A DNA stretch of 64,000 nucleotides from NCBI RefSeq assembly GCF_023101665.1, contig NZ_CP082161.1, positions 7,918,501 to 7,982,500 of the forward strand. Direction: 5' to 3'. Both the position numbers and the translations under genes were made by a program. Below the pieces are notes generated by a model. That model was not told the origin of the DNA and ran no database searches. It worked only from the letters and a program-made list of their open reading frames with translations. Within the stretch, counting starts at the first letter, position 1. Each line of letters opens with the position of its first letter. This document shows, piece after piece, positions 18,120 through 27,043 of this stretch. The stretch is from Bradyrhizobium sp. 195 (lineage in GTDB: Bacteria; Pseudomonadota; Alphaproteobacteria; Rhizobiales; Xanthobacteraceae).

Positions 18120-19106
18120 TCACACCCTCCAGAACGGACAGGCGCAGGGCGCTGCCAGCAGCTTCTCTCGCTCGGCATCAAGGTGAATCAGACTGATCGA
18201 CAGCCCCGCCATCTCCATCGAGGTGACGTAGTGCCCGACCAGCGGACGCACGATGGTCAACCCGTCCTTCCTGAGAAGCGCTGCAACACGGCGATAGACG
18301 ATGAACAGCTCCTCGAGCGGCGTCGCACCGAGGCTGTTCACGAGCACGGAAACGCGGTCGGACCCGTGCGCGACGGCATCGGCACGCAAGCGCTTCACCA
18401 TCTCGTCGGCGATCTCGTCTGCCGAACGGAGCTTGTCGCGCCAAATGCCCGGCTCGCCATGAATGCCCATGCCCATCTCGATCTCGTCAGCGCCGATCTC
18501 GAAGGTCGGCTTCGCGGCCCCCGGGATCTGGCAAGGCGCGAGTGCGACGCCGATGGTGCGGCAGGCATCGACAGCGGACTGAGCGGTCGCGGTGACCTCG
18601 GCGAGATCGGCACCGGTATCGGCCTTCGCGCCAGCGATCTTGTAGGCATAGATGATTCCGGCGACGCCGCGGCGCTTGCCCGCCTCTTGCGGCGGCGCGG
18701 AGGCGATATCGTCCGTGCCGAGCACGGTCGTGGTCGGAATGTCGTCCATCTCGACCATCTCGCCGGCGAGATCGAAGTTCATGCGGTCGCCGCCGTAATT
18801 TCCGTAGAGGCGCAGCACGCCTCGTCCGCCATCGACCGCCTTGATCGCCTGCACGCAGGAATCCACCGACGGTCCCGCGAACACGTCGCCGATCGCGCAG
18901 GCGTCGAGCAGGCCCTGGCCGACATAGCCGGTGAACAGCGGCAGATGTCCCGAGCCGCCGCCCGATACGATGCCGACCTTGCCGCGCTTCGGCGCATGGG
19001 CGGCGCGGACGACCCGCGCCTCCCGCACCAGTGCCGGGTGAGCCGCCACCAGCCCGTCAAGCATCTCGTCGACGAAGGCGTCGGCGGTATTCATCAGCTT
19101 CTTCAT
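18120..19106 (-). CDS. dhaK: Dihydroxyacetone kinase subunit K-type protein
   Basis: A 328-residue protein holding the substrate. His216 in 'GIHGEPG' is the histidine that forms a hemiaminal with the ketose carbonyl. His54 in 'GGGSGHLPL' and Asp107 in 'NYGGDRMNFD' are the other catalytic residues, each shifted by two from the E. coli numbers as I recall them. It sits between the DapA-family aldolase (27 nt upstream) and dhaL. With that aldolase it suggests catabolism of a keto-sugar or sugar acid brought in by the Liv-type transporter (inference). Confidence 0.92.
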   Translation of the reverse strand: MKKLMNTADAFVDEMLDGLVAAHPALVREARVVRAAHAPKRGKVGIVSGGGSGHLPLFTGYVGQGLLDACAIGDVFAGPSVDSCVQAIKAVDGGRGVLRLYGNYGGDRMNFDLAGEMVEMDDIPTTTVLGTDDIASAPPQEAGKRRGVAGIIYAYKIAGAKADTGADLAEVTATAQSAVDACRTIGVALAPCQIPGAAKPTFEIGADEIEMGMGIHGEPGIWRDKLRSADEIADEMVKRLRADAVAHGSDRVSVLVNSLGATPLEELFIVYRRVAALLRKDGLTIVRPLVGHYVTSMEMAGLSISLIHLDAEREKLLAAPCACPFWRV

Positions 19107-19133
19107 GGACCGGTTCTCCCCGAACGATCTCGA

Positions 19134-20021
19134 TCAGACGTCGTATTCGAGCAGGGCCGGCAGCGTGCGCTCGATGGCGGCGCGGGTGGCCGCGTCGGGC
19201 ATCGGCATGGGCTGGCGGGAGATGCCGCAGTCGAGACCCTGGAGATGGAGCGAATACTTCACGCAGGCCGGCAAATTGCCATGCGGCAGCACCGACCAGA
19301 AGTTGACGAGGCGGTGGTGGATGGCGAGCGCGGTCTCGTCGTCCTTCTTCTTGACGGCGTTCCACAGGCGTACGCAGGGGCCCGGTGCTGCGGTCGGAGA
19401 AGCCGCCAGCGTGCCGTGAGCACCGAACTGGAAGCAGGAGTAGAGAAGGTTATCGACGGCGGCGAGGATGACCTTGTCCTTCGGCGCATTGGCGACGAGC
19501 TCGGCCGTGCGCGTGATGTGGCCCTGGCTCTGCTTGATGCCGACGACCCACGGAATCTCGTTCAGGATACGCAGCACGAGCGGCGTCGAAAGCAGATTCC
19601 AGGGAATGACGTTGTAGAGCAGAACCGGCGTCTTCAGCTCTTCGGTCAACGTCTTGAAGTGGCCGAAATTCGAATCGTCGTCGGGTTGGAAGACGTAGAA
19701 GACCGGCGTCACCTGCAAGGCATCGACCTTGAGATCGGCGATCAGTTCGCCGCGTTTGATCACCTCGCGCGTCGAGTTGGCAATGATGCCGGCGACGACC
19801 GGCACCCGGCCCGCGACTTCCTCCATGGTGATCTCGCCGAGCCGGCGAAACTCGCCGAGCTCCAGCGCCTGGCCCTCACCCGTCGAGCCGCCGAAGCAGA
19901 GGCCGTGCACACCCTTGCCGAGCATGAAGCGGATCTGGTTTCGGAACTTGGCCTCGTCGATGTCGCCCTTCTCGTCGAAGGGTGTGGTGAGTGCGGGTAT
20001 GATGCCGTGAAGCTTCGTCAT
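19134..20021 (-). CDS. DapA/NAL-family class I aldolase
   Basis: From ATG 20021 the protein has 295 residues in the DHDPS fold: 'LTTPFDEKGDID' at the N-terminus, 'GSTGEGQALELGEF' (about 45-58), Tyr in 'LLYNVIPWN' and the Schiff-base Lys in 'VVGIKQSQGH'. Members join or split pyruvate and aldehydes (DapA, NanA, KdgD and others). As it lies in a catabolic operon with dhaKL, a lyase or dehydratase role is more likely than lysine synthesis. The frame stays open upstream to 20162, but that overlaps livF. Confidence 0.85.
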   Translation of the reverse strand: MTKLHGIIPALTTPFDEKGDIDEAKFRNQIRFMLGKGVHGLCFGGSTGEGQALELGEFRRLGEITMEEVAGRVPVVAGIIANSTREVIKRGELIADLKVDALQVTPVFYVFQPDDDSNFGHFKTLTEELKTPVLLYNVIPWNLLSTPLVLRILNEIPWVVGIKQSQGHITRTAELVANAPKDKVILAAVDNLLYSCFQFGAHGTLAASPTAAPGPCVRLWNAVKKKDDETALAIHHRLVNFWSVLPHGNLPACVKYSLHLQGLDCGISRQPMPMPDAATRAAIERTLPALLEYDV

Positions 20022-20070
20022 GATGTGGTACTTGCCTCTGCTTGGGGTTGGGTGAATAAGAGGAATGGCA

Positions 20071-20808
20071 TCAGGCGCCGAGATAGGCGTCGCGCACATG
20101 ATCATCGCGCAGCAGCTCGTCGGCATGGCCCTCGAGCGCGATGCTGCCGCCCTCGAGCACATAGCCGTAGTCGGCGACGCCGAGGGCCGCGTAAGCGTTT
20201 TGCTCGACGATCACGACGGTGCGGCCGCCCTCGGCGATCCTGCGGATGCTCGCAAACATCTCGGTGGTCAGCTTGGGTGACAGGCCCATCGAGGGTTCGT
20301 CGAGGAGCAGCAGCCGCGGGCCGGCCATCAGCCCGCGTCCGATCGCGAGCGCCTGCTGCTCGCCGCCCGAGAGCACGCCGCCCATGTCAGCCGCCTTGCG
20401 CTTCAGAACCGGAAACAGTTCGAAGACCTCGTCGAGGGTGGCGCTGATCCCACCCTTGTCGTGACGGCGCACATAGGCACCGACCTCGAGGTTCTCCATC
20501 ACGGTCAGCGTGCTGAAGATCCGCCGGCGCTGCGGCACGCAGGCGATGCCGCCGGCGACGACCTTGTTGATCGGGCGGCCGGCGATCGGCTCGCCGGCGA
20601 AGCTGACGGTGCCCACCGACGGCTTGAGCTTGCCGATAATCAGATTGAGCGTCGTCGACTTGCCGGCGCCGTTGGCGCCGATGATCGCCGCGACCTCACC
20701 GCGTTCAACACGGATGGAGAGGTCGAAGAGGACCTGCGCCTTTCCGTAGAACACGTCGACATGCGACAGTTCCAGCTCGGGCGGTTCGGTGGCGGGGATC
20801 TTCAGCAT
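20071..20808 (-). CDS. livF: Branched-chain-amino-acid-type ABC transporter ATPase LivF
   Basis: A 245-residue ATPase: Walker A 'GANGAGKSTT', Q-loop 'CVPQRRRIF', signature 'LSGGEQQALAIGRGL' and Walker B 'LLLLDEPSMGLSP'. The short length without extra domains matches LivF rather than LivG. It is part of the operon with the binding protein, the LivM-G fusion and LivH. HAAT-family importers also carry amides, urea or aromatic acids, so the substrate is not fixed. Confidence 0.92.
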   Translation of the reverse strand: MLKIPATEPPELELSHVDVFYGKAQVLFDLSIRVERGEVAAIIGANGAGKSTTLNLIIGKLKPSVGTVSFAGEPIAGRPINKVVAGGIACVPQRRRIFSTLTVMENLEVGAYVRRHDKGGISATLDEVFELFPVLKRKAADMGGVLSGGEQQALAIGRGLMAGPRLLLLDEPSMGLSPKLTTEMFASIRRIAEGGRTVVIVEQNAYAALGVADYGYVLEGGSIALEGHADELLRDDHVRDAYLGA

Positions 20809-20823
20809 CGAGGCGTCCGGCGT

Positions 20824-21975
20824 TCAGTAGCGGACCGCTTCGAGGACCACGGGCTGCCCGCCCTTGATCTCGACGATGTTGACCTGGCGGTTGCAGTCCC
20901 CCTTCTCGTCGCATCCATACGACGCAAGCAGGCCGTCGTACTTCACGGTAGCAAAGGAGTCGCGGATCTTGGCAACATCAGCGGACCCGGCAGCGTTGAT
21001 CGCTTTCGCCGCGAGCATCGCCGCATCGTAGTAGGTTGCCGACCAGACGTCGGGCGCCATCTTGAAGCGTTCCTCATAGCGCTTGACAAAGGTCTGCACT
21101 GCCGGATTGGGATCTGTCGGGACGAAATAGGAAGCGCTTATCGCGCCTTCGGCCCCGCTGCCGGCGAGCTTGAGAAAAGCGTCTTCACTGAGCACTGCCC
21201 CCGCGAACCGGAAAGGCAGACCGAACTGTTTCGCCTGCTTGACGATCAGCGCGGCATCGGTGTCGTGGGCCCAGAGGATCACGAGCGCCGCACCGGCATT
21301 CTTCAACTTGCTGAGTTGAGCCGAATAGTCCTTGTCATTGGGATTGTGACTCTCGATCGCTACCGGCTTGAGGCCGAGCGCCGCCATCTGCGCGACCACG
21401 CGGGCCTGGCCCGACTTGCCGAAATCGTCATTGGCATAGAAGATCGCGACCTTGTCTGCAGCCTTCAGTGCCTTCTGGGCATAATCGATGATCGCCTTTG
21501 CCTGGACGTCATCGTTGGAACGGGTCCGGATGACGAATTTGCAGCCGCTATTGGTGACGGGAACGCCGGTGCCGCCGGTGAGCGAGACAATCTTGCCGTT
21601 GCAGTAGATGTTCTGGGTCGCCATCTGCGTCACCGAATAGTGCGGCCCGATCATCACGGGCGTCTTGTGCACCTGCATGATCTTGTTGACGGCGTTGATC
21701 GCGCCGTTGGTGTTGTCACCCTGGTCGTCCTCGAAGACCACCTGCAGAGGCTTGCCGAGCACACCACCCGCGGCATTGATGTCGGCGATGGCGAGTTCGA
21801 CACCCTGTTTGAAGTTGCGGCCGACGAGAGCCTTCGCTCCTGTCATCGGCAGCGAGACGCCGATCAGCGGCTGTTCCTGAGCCGTAGCCCCACCCAGCGA
21901 CATTGTCACCAGCACTGCGCTAGCGCCAGCCAGAGCCAGCAGGCCGCGCACCCCCATTGTCCTTTTCCTGTTCAC
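20824..21975 (-). CDS. Periplasmic substrate-binding protein of the Liv-type transporter
   Basis: The start GTG 21975 (VNRKRTMGVRG...) is preceded by a strong GGGGAGGA ribosome site; an ATG at 21957 is the alternative. The signal peptide is 'GLLALAGASAVLVTMSLGGATAQ' and the mature protein begins near 'EQPLIGVSLPMTG'. The rest is a type-I periplasmic-binding fold ('VFEDDQGDNTNGAINAVNKI', 'FYANDDFGKSGQ'). About 383 residues. It feeds the LivH/LivM channel. The ligand is unknown; the neighbouring dhaKL and aldolase suggest a polyol, sugar acid or related small molecule. Confidence 0.9.
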   Translation of the reverse strand: MNRKRTMGVRGLLALAGASAVLVTMSLGGATAQEQPLIGVSLPMTGAKALVGRNFKQGVELAIADINAAGGVLGKPLQVVFEDDQGDNTNGAINAVNKIMQVHKTPVMIGPHYSVTQMATQNIYCNGKIVSLTGGTGVPVTNSGCKFVIRTRSNDDVQAKAIIDYAQKALKAADKVAIFYANDDFGKSGQARVVAQMAALGLKPVAIESHNPNDKDYSAQLSKLKNAGAALVILWAHDTDAALIVKQAKQFGLPFRFAGAVLSEDAFLKLAGSGAEGAISASYFVPTDPNPAVQTFVKRYEERFKMAPDVWSATYYDAAMLAAKAINAAGSADVAKIRDSFATVKYDGLLASYGCDEKGDCNRQVNIVEIKGGQPVVLEAVRY

Positions 21976-22012
21976 GGTCGTCCTCCCCTGAAAATTGGAA
22001 ACTTGGTCTTGT

Positions 22013-23857
22013 TCAACCATGCGCTCCGGCATGATCAACGGAGCGGCGCCGGATCTGGCGTGCCCTCGTCTCCTGAGAGGCCGTGCCGGCGCGCTCGCCG
22101 AGATAGGCCTCGATGACAACAGGCGACTCCATCACGGCAGCGGGAGCGCCATTCGCAATGAGGTCGCCCAGATTGAGCACGACGACGCGGTCACACATGC
22201 TGGTCACGAGCTTGATGCGATGCTCGACGACGAGGATCGTCATGCCCTGCGCGCGCAACCGTTGCAGGATGGTCGACAGCTCCATGACGAGACCGCCGCG
22301 CAGGCCGGCCGCCGGTTCGTCAAGCAGGAGCACCTTGGGCCGCCCGACGATGGCGCGGGCCATCTCGACGAGGCGGCTCTGGCCAAAGGAGAGGTCGCCC
22401 GCCTGGCGCCTGGCGAGATGGCGCACACCCATCTGCTCCAGCGCTGCCAGCGAGGCCTGACGGATCGCGGCCTCCCCGCCCGGCTGGCCGGGGATTCGTC
22501 GCCAGGCGACCATGACGTTCTCGAGAACGGTCATGGATTCCCACAGCCGCACGTTCTGAAAGATTCGGGCGACGCCGTGAGCATGCACCTCCCAGGCCGG
22601 CCGGTTCTGCAGCGGATGGGAGTCCAGCTCGATCAAGCCGTCGACATGGATCACGCCCGAGCAGGCGTTGATCATGGTCGATTTGCCGGATCCGTTCGGG
22701 CCGATCAGGCCGAGGATTTCACCGCGCATGACGTCGAAGGAGACGTCATTCAATGCGCGCACACCGCCGAAGCTGCGCGAGACCTTGCGCATGCGCATCA
22801 ACGGACCGCTGGAATCCGGCAACGCCGCCCCCGCAGCGACTCCGGAACTGGCGGCCGCGACCGCCGCGGCCAGGCTGAGCGGGCCAGCCGGAGAAGCCGC
22901 CTCCGGCTCGCGCCGGCCTGTCAGGATGCTGCCCCAGAGCCAGTCGGCGAAGACGCCCAGTCCCTTCGGCCAGACCAGCATGATGATCACCACGGCGGCG
23001 CCGAAGGCGGCCATGTAGTAGGTCTGCAGATCGCGCAGTGCCTCGGGCAAGATCGTCACGACGATCGCGCCGAGCATCGTGCCGGGAATTGAACCGAGGC
23101 CGCCGATAACGACCATCAACATCATCTTCACGCTCTCGGCGATGGTGAAGTTGGTGGGCGCGACAAAGCCGACCAGCAGCACGTAGAGACCGCCGGAGAG
23201 CGACGCCCACAGGCTGCAGATCACGAAGGCGATCGTCTTGGCCCGCACGGAGTTTACGCCCATCGCCTCCGCTGCCATCTCGTCGTCGCGCACGGCGCGC
23301 AACTCGCGGCCGAGCGCAGAGCGATGAAAGAGGATCATCAGCAGATAGCTCGCAAGCATCAGGCCGGCGAGCGGCAGATACAGCTGCTGGGTGACCGTCT
23401 CGCCGAGCCCGGGAATCCGCAGCGTCGGGATGTTGCGCAGCCCCATCGGGCCGCCGGTCAGCGCCTCTTCGTTGACCGCGACGATGCGGAAGATCTCGTT
23501 CAGGGCGAGGGTGACGATGGCGAGGTAATGGCCTTTGATGCGGGTCGAGATCAGCCCGAGCAGAGCGCCGACCGCTCCGGTCAGCGCCATCGCCAGCGGC
23601 AGGGCGAGCCACCAGGGCAGAGACAGGCGCATCATCAACAGCGCCGTCGCGTAGGCTCCGATCCCGACGAGCGCGGCTTGTCCGAGCACGATCTGCCCGG
23701 CGACTCCGGTCGCGACCGAGAGCCCCAGCGCGGCGATGGCGAAGATCCACGCCAGGTTGAGCACGTGGAGATAATAGGTATTCATGCCTATCGCGATGGG
23801 CGCAACAATCGCGGCTGCAATCAGCAGCCAGGCAGTTAGACGCAGGAAAGAAGACAT
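22013..23857 (-). CDS. LivM permease fused to LivG ATPase
   Basis: From ATG 23857 the protein has 614 residues. Residues 1 to about 330 form a LivM permease with roughly 9-10 hydrophobic segments ('[20 protein letters not shown]', '[17 protein letters not shown]'). An Ala/Ser/Pro linker follows (about 330-360), then a LivG ATPase: Walker A 'GPNGSGKST', signature '[15 protein letters not shown]', Walker B '[13 protein letters not shown]', H-loop 'VVEHRI'. Fusion of these two subunits occurs in some rhizobia and fixes their 1:1 ratio. It starts 10 nt after livH. The C-terminal 25 residues are Arg-rich and beyond the usual end. Confidence 0.92.
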   Translation of the reverse strand: MSSFLRLTAWLLIAAAIVAPIAIGMNTYYLHVLNLAWIFAIAALGLSVATGVAGQIVLGQAALVGIGAYATALLMMRLSLPWWLALPLAMALTGAVGALLGLISTRIKGHYLAIVTLALNEIFRIVAVNEEALTGGPMGLRNIPTLRIPGLGETVTQQLYLPLAGLMLASYLLMILFHRSALGRELRAVRDDEMAAEAMGVNSVRAKTIAFVICSLWASLSGGLYVLLVGFVAPTNFTIAESVKMMLMVVIGGLGSIPGTMLGAIVVTILPEALRDLQTYYMAAFGAAVVIIMLVWPKGLGVFADWLWGSILTGRREPEAASPAGPLSLAAAVAAASSGVAAGAALPDSSGPLMRMRKVSRSFGGVRALNDVSFDVMRGEILGLIGPNGSGKSTMINACSGVIHVDGLIELDSHPLQNRPAWEVHAHGVARIFQNVRLWESMTVLENVMVAWRRIPGQPGGEAAIRQASLAALEQMGVRHLARRQAGDLSFGQSRLVEMARAIVGRPKVLLLDEPAAGLRGGLVMELSTILQRLRAQGMTILVVEHRIKLVTSMCDRVVVLNLGDLIANGAPAAVMESPVVIEAYLGERAGTASQETRARQIRRRSVDHAGAHG

Positions 23858-23867
23858 CGCGAGCACC

Positions 23868-24740
23868 TCAGGCGCGGTCTGCGTTGCGCTCTGGGATGAG
23901 CCCTTCGGGGCGCACCACGAGGAAGACGAGCAGCAGCGTGAAGGCGATTGCGTCCTTGTAGGTGGACGAGATGGTGAAGGCGCCGACATTCTCGATGACG
24001 CCGAGCAGAACGCCGCCGATAATCGCGCCCGGGACGCTGCCGAAGCCGCCGATGATCATCGCAACGAAGCCCTTGAGGCCGACGAGCGTGCCCATCTCCG
24101 TGGTGACGTAGAAAAGCGGCGCCAGCAGGATACCTGCGAGCGCGGCCAATACCGCGGAAAAGGCGAAGGTCCCGGCCAGCACTGCATTGACCGGGACGCC
24201 CATCAAGGCTGCAGTCTCGCGGTCGAGCGCCGTGGCGCGCATGATCTTGCCGATCATGCTGTAGCGCAGGACGAGATACTGAGCCGCGGTGACGACGACA
24301 ACCACGACCATGATCAGAAGCTGCTGCACGGACAGGCGGAATGCGCCGAAATCGAGCATGTCATCACCGAACGGGCTGACATAAAGCAATGGCTCAGGCC
24401 CGTAGAGGATACGCGCCATCTCCTTCAGGAAAATGCCGAAGCCGACGGTCGCAATGATCGCCACGAGCGCGCGCTGGCGCTGCAGGCGGGCGAAGACGAG
24501 GCGCGAGAACAGGGCGCCGAGCGCCGCCATCGCAATCGCCGTCAAAAGCAGCGACAACCAGAACGGCAGGCCCAGGCTCATCGTGAAGGTGGCGACAAAG
24601 ACATAGGCCGCGAAGGTCAGGAACTCGCCAGCAGCGAAGTTCACGATCGCCATCGTGTTCCAGACATAGGCGTAACCCAGCGCCACAAGGGCGTAGATGC
24701 AGCCCATCGCAAGGCCGCTGGCGACTACTTGGCCGAGCAT
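23868..24740 (-). CDS. livH: Liv-type ABC transporter permease LivH
   Basis: A 290-residue inner-membrane permease with about 8 hydrophobic segments. 'AYVWNTMAIVNFAAGEFLTFAAYV' (about 22-45) and 'GGFGSVPGAIIGGVLLGVIE' near the C-terminus are LivH hallmarks. It is the first gene of the minus-strand operon; the 220-bp space to the divergent GntR start (24961) must hold the operon promoter. Regulation by that GntR protein is inferred. Confidence 0.92.
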   Translation of the reverse strand: MLGQVVASGLAMGCIYALVALGYAYVWNTMAIVNFAAGEFLTFAAYVFVATFTMSLGLPFWLSLLLTAIAMAALGALFSRLVFARLQRQRALVAIIATVGFGIFLKEMARILYGPEPLLYVSPFGDDMLDFGAFRLSVQQLLIMVVVVVVTAAQYLVLRYSMIGKIMRATALDRETAALMGVPVNAVLAGTFAFSAVLAALAGILLAPLFYVTTEMGTLVGLKGFVAMIIGGFGSVPGAIIGGVLLGVIENVGAFTISSTYKDAIAFTLLLVFLVVRPEGLIPERNADRA

Positions 24741-24960
24741 ATCTCCTCCCGCCCCGTCGAGCGGGCGGAAGCCGCCAGCTATTCCGGGGTCCTTGCAATT
24801 TTTGATTTCACCTGGCCGGCCGATGAGCAGACGCCGTGAACACTCACTAACATGCTACAGCGTGTTTTGCATTGGCTTACGCCGTTGTCAAGCAATCACG
24901 CCGACCCGCTGGAAATGCGGAGGCCGGAGTGATAGGCTCCTGCGGGTACGAGGAGCCAAC

Positions 24961-25650
24961 TTGTCCAAAGCATTGAGAAAAAGAAAAACGCCGGTCGTGT
25001 CCCAGCGTCTGCTCGCCTATGAGGGCTTCCGCGAGAAGATCATAAGCGCACAAATCCGCCCTGGGCAGTTCGTCTCGCAGCGTGAGCTGACTGAGCAACT
25101 TGGTCTACCGCTCGGCGCCATTCGCGAGATGATTCCACGGCTCGAGGCTGCGCGCCTGATTGTCACCGTTCCAAAGCGCGGCCTGCAGGTCGCTCCCGTC
25201 GATCTCAAACTCGTGCGCAACGCATTTCAAGTTCGCAGCATGATCGAGTGCGAAGCCGTTCGTCATTTCGCGAGGACGGCCTCCGACCAGGAACTCGACG
25301 CGCTCGAGGCCGCCCATCGCGATATTCTGCGGCGCGTTGAAGGTTCGCATGACGAAGAAGCGCTTGACGCTGAGGCGAGAGCAGTGGATTGGGGCATGCA
25401 CGATCGCATGGTCGACGCCATCGGCAACGAGATCCTCTCCGAAATTTATCGCGTCAACAGCCTGCACGTACGGCTGATCCGGATCGATGCCGATCGGGTT
25501 GTGCGTCAACGAGTCTTGCCGGCCATGCAGGAGCATCTCGTCATCCTCGGCGCCCTGAGGAAGCGAGACGAGAACGCTGGCATCGCAGCTATGATGGCTC
25601 ATATCGAGAGTTCGAAGCAGCGCGTGCTCGAAGCCATGCTTCATGGTTGA
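24961..25650 (+). CDS. GntR-family (FCD) transcriptional regulator
   Basis: The start is TTG 24961 (LSKALRKRKTPVVSQRLLAYEGF...), supported by a GAGGAG ribosome site 6-8 nt upstream; 88 upstream residues in frame overlap the control region and are not credible. 229 residues: a GntR winged HTH ('GQFVSQRELTEQLGLPLGAIREMIPRLEAARLI', about 38-70) and an all-helical FCD effector domain with metal-type His/Asp residues. Divergent from the livH-led operon, so it is probably its repressor, with a pathway intermediate as effector. A decayed relative lies at 26520-26700. Confidence 0.9.
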   Translation: MSKALRKRKTPVVSQRLLAYEGFREKIISAQIRPGQFVSQRELTEQLGLPLGAIREMIPRLEAARLIVTVPKRGLQVAPVDLKLVRNAFQVRSMIECEAVRHFARTASDQELDALEAAHRDILRRVEGSHDEEALDAEARAVDWGMHDRMVDAIGNEILSEIYRVNSLHVRLIRIDADRVVRQRVLPAMQEHLVILGALRKRDENAGIAAMMAHIESSKQRVLEAMLHG

Positions 25651-25727
25651 TTCTGCGGCTTTCCACTCCAGCCGAACCGTGGTGTCAGGGCCTCTGTCGC
25701 ATTAGCTGCGACATCGAGGGGCCGTTC

Positions 25728-25759
25728 CGGCCCGACAAGGAGCGAATTTTGTCGGGCCG
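25728..25759. terminator. Bidirectional terminator hairpin between gntR and the DUF1080 gene
   Basis: A perfect 11-bp stem, CGGCCCGACAA (25728-25738) with TTGTCGGGCCG (25749-25759), has a 10-nt loop, exactly between the two convergent stop codons. Confidence 0.75.
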
Positions 25760-25786
25760 ATCGCTGCACCGGACCTGCCGGCAAAA

Positions 25787-26407
25787 TCAAAGCGGCTTGA
25801 TCTGCACTTTGCGAAATTTGACGACACCCAAGCCGTATTGCAGGGCGAAAGGCCCTTCGGCATGCTGGGAGTCCTGCACGTCGGCGGTCTTCTCGCCGTT
25901 GAGAACAACGATCAGATGCGGGCCCTGCGCAGTGATCTCGTAGGTGTTCCATTTGCCCGCCGCTTTCGGCATTGAAGCGGGCACCTTCGATACGTCGACA
26001 ATCGCGCCGGTAGCGTAAGTCTGGTCGGGGCGCTTGTCGAAAATGTTGACCTCGTAGCAGACCTTGGCATTGATCACCTTGGGGCCGCCATCGCAGCGGA
26101 TGAATATGCCGCTGTTGGCCTCCTCGTCGGTCCAGAACTCTACCTTTAGCTGAAAGTTCTTGTAGGCGTTCTTGGTGACGAGATAGGAATCGTCCTTGCC
26201 CGGCGTGCCAGCCGTAAGCTTGTCCGCAACGAGCGTGCCGTCTTTGAATTCCCAATTGGCTTTGCCGACCTCGTCCCACTCGCCCATCTTGGTATTGTCG
26301 AGCAGCGTGACCCAGCCGCCGTCAGCTTGGCTTGATGCGGGACTGGAATATTGCAAGGCGACAAGGCCAATAGCAACGCCGGCCGCAAGCGCAGTGATGC
26401 GTTTCAT
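25787..26407 (-). CDS. Exported DUF1080 (3-keto-disaccharide hydrolase-like) protein
   Basis: From ATG 26407 the protein has 206 residues with a signal peptide (MKRITALAAGVAIGLVALQYSSPASSQA). The body is a jelly-roll DUF1080/LamG-like fold: 'WVTLLDNTKMGEWDEVGKANWEFKDGTLVAD', 'FQLKVEFWTDEEANSGIFIRC', 'WNTYEITAQGPHLIVVLNGE' and the terminal 'GPFALQYGLGVVKFRKVQIKPL'. The 'NSGIFIR' and 'WN.YEI...' strings are strong family marks. Family members bind or hydrolyse (keto-)disaccharides in the periplasm. The gene lies convergent with gntR and may belong to the same carbohydrate pathway. Confidence 0.85.
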   Translation of the reverse strand: MKRITALAAGVAIGLVALQYSSPASSQADGGWVTLLDNTKMGEWDEVGKANWEFKDGTLVADKLTAGTPGKDDSYLVTKNAYKNFQLKVEFWTDEEANSGIFIRCDGGPKVINAKVCYEVNIFDKRPDQTYATGAIVDVSKVPASMPKAAGKWNTYEITAQGPHLIVVLNGEKTADVQDSQHAEGPFALQYGLGVVKFRKVQIKPL

Positions 26408-26519
26408 AATAGTGCTTCCCCCTGTTATCGTTCTAACAAGTTTGTTAAAACACGTTGACATGTTACGATAGCCTTTGTGCGCCGGTCAATGAGCCTGCCA
26501 GGCCGCCGCACGGAAAGAA

Positions 26520-26700
26520 CCGAGCCAGGCGTCGCTCCGCAGCGACTCCTCGCCTACGAGGACTTGCGCGATCAGACTGATCAAATTGCCCGGGCCATTC
26601 GTCTCGCAACGCCAGTCGACCGAACGGCTCAGCTCTCGTTCGGCCGCGAGACGATGCGCGGCTGGGGGCAGCGCGCCTGATCGTCAGTGCGACACGAGGC
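26520..26700 (+). pseudogene. Remnant of a GntR-family regulator N-terminus
   Basis: The translation 'VAPQRLLAYEDLRDQTDQIARAI' matches 'VVSQRLLAYEGFREKIISAQIRP' of the intact regulator at 24961. At DNA level, 'CATTCGTCTCGCAACG' parallels 'CAGTTCGTCTCGCAGCG' and 'GCGCGCCTGATCGTCA' parallels 'GCGCGCCTGATTGTCA'. The match crosses at least one frameshift and an internal loss of the HTH region, and no effector domain follows. It is therefore a broken duplicate or an old divergent regulator of the DUF1080 gene. Confidence 0.7.
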
Positions 26701-26903
26701 AGAAAGCGCCATCGATGCAGCTATCCGGGATACGATTGCGGTCATCGCTCGCGGGAGTATTGCAGAGGATGCCGGATCGCTGATCGCTCTGACGCTCGCC
26801 GTCTTTCCAGAACGCCCCGCGTTCGTGGCAAGGGATAGGGGCCGCGGCCCTCAAGAGCACAGACTCGTGGACGATCGGAGTTTTGCGGGAGAAATCGCGC
26901 AAT

Positions 26904-26920
26904 TGGCGGAGAGAGTGTCC
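26904..26920 (-). other. tRNA-Ser 3'-end-like fragment, candidate attachment site
   Basis: TGGCGGAGAGAGTG (26904-26917) equals the reverse complement of a tRNA-Ser 3' terminus (CACTCTCTCCGCCA); the rest of a tRNA is absent. It lies about 125 nt upstream of the integrase gene, where att sites are usually found. The same 14-mer also occurs inside the repeats at 13802 and 15918, so chance or a shared repeat family cannot be ruled out. Confidence 0.4.
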
Positions 26921-27043
26921 TTAGCGATAAATTCTGAAGAAGTCCAACCGCGTCCAATTTATCAATTGTAATCAGCCACTTAAACCGATTGATCCTCCAA
27001 CGGAGTCCAATCAAACCTTGTAAAATCCAGAAACTTTTGTGGT

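Noticed and set aside
17358..20447. 1029-codon plus-strand open frame across dhaL, dhaK and the aldolase gene
   Set aside because: It runs antisense to four genes with clear catalytic motifs; its composition is a high-GC artefact.
20461..22116. 551-codon plus-strand open frame opposite the substrate-binding protein gene
   Set aside because: It is an antisense shadow; the minus strand carries a signal peptide and periplasmic-binding fold.
26904..26990. Complete tRNA-Ser gene on the minus strand
   Set aside because: Only the last 14 bases match; the T-arm and everything beyond are absent.
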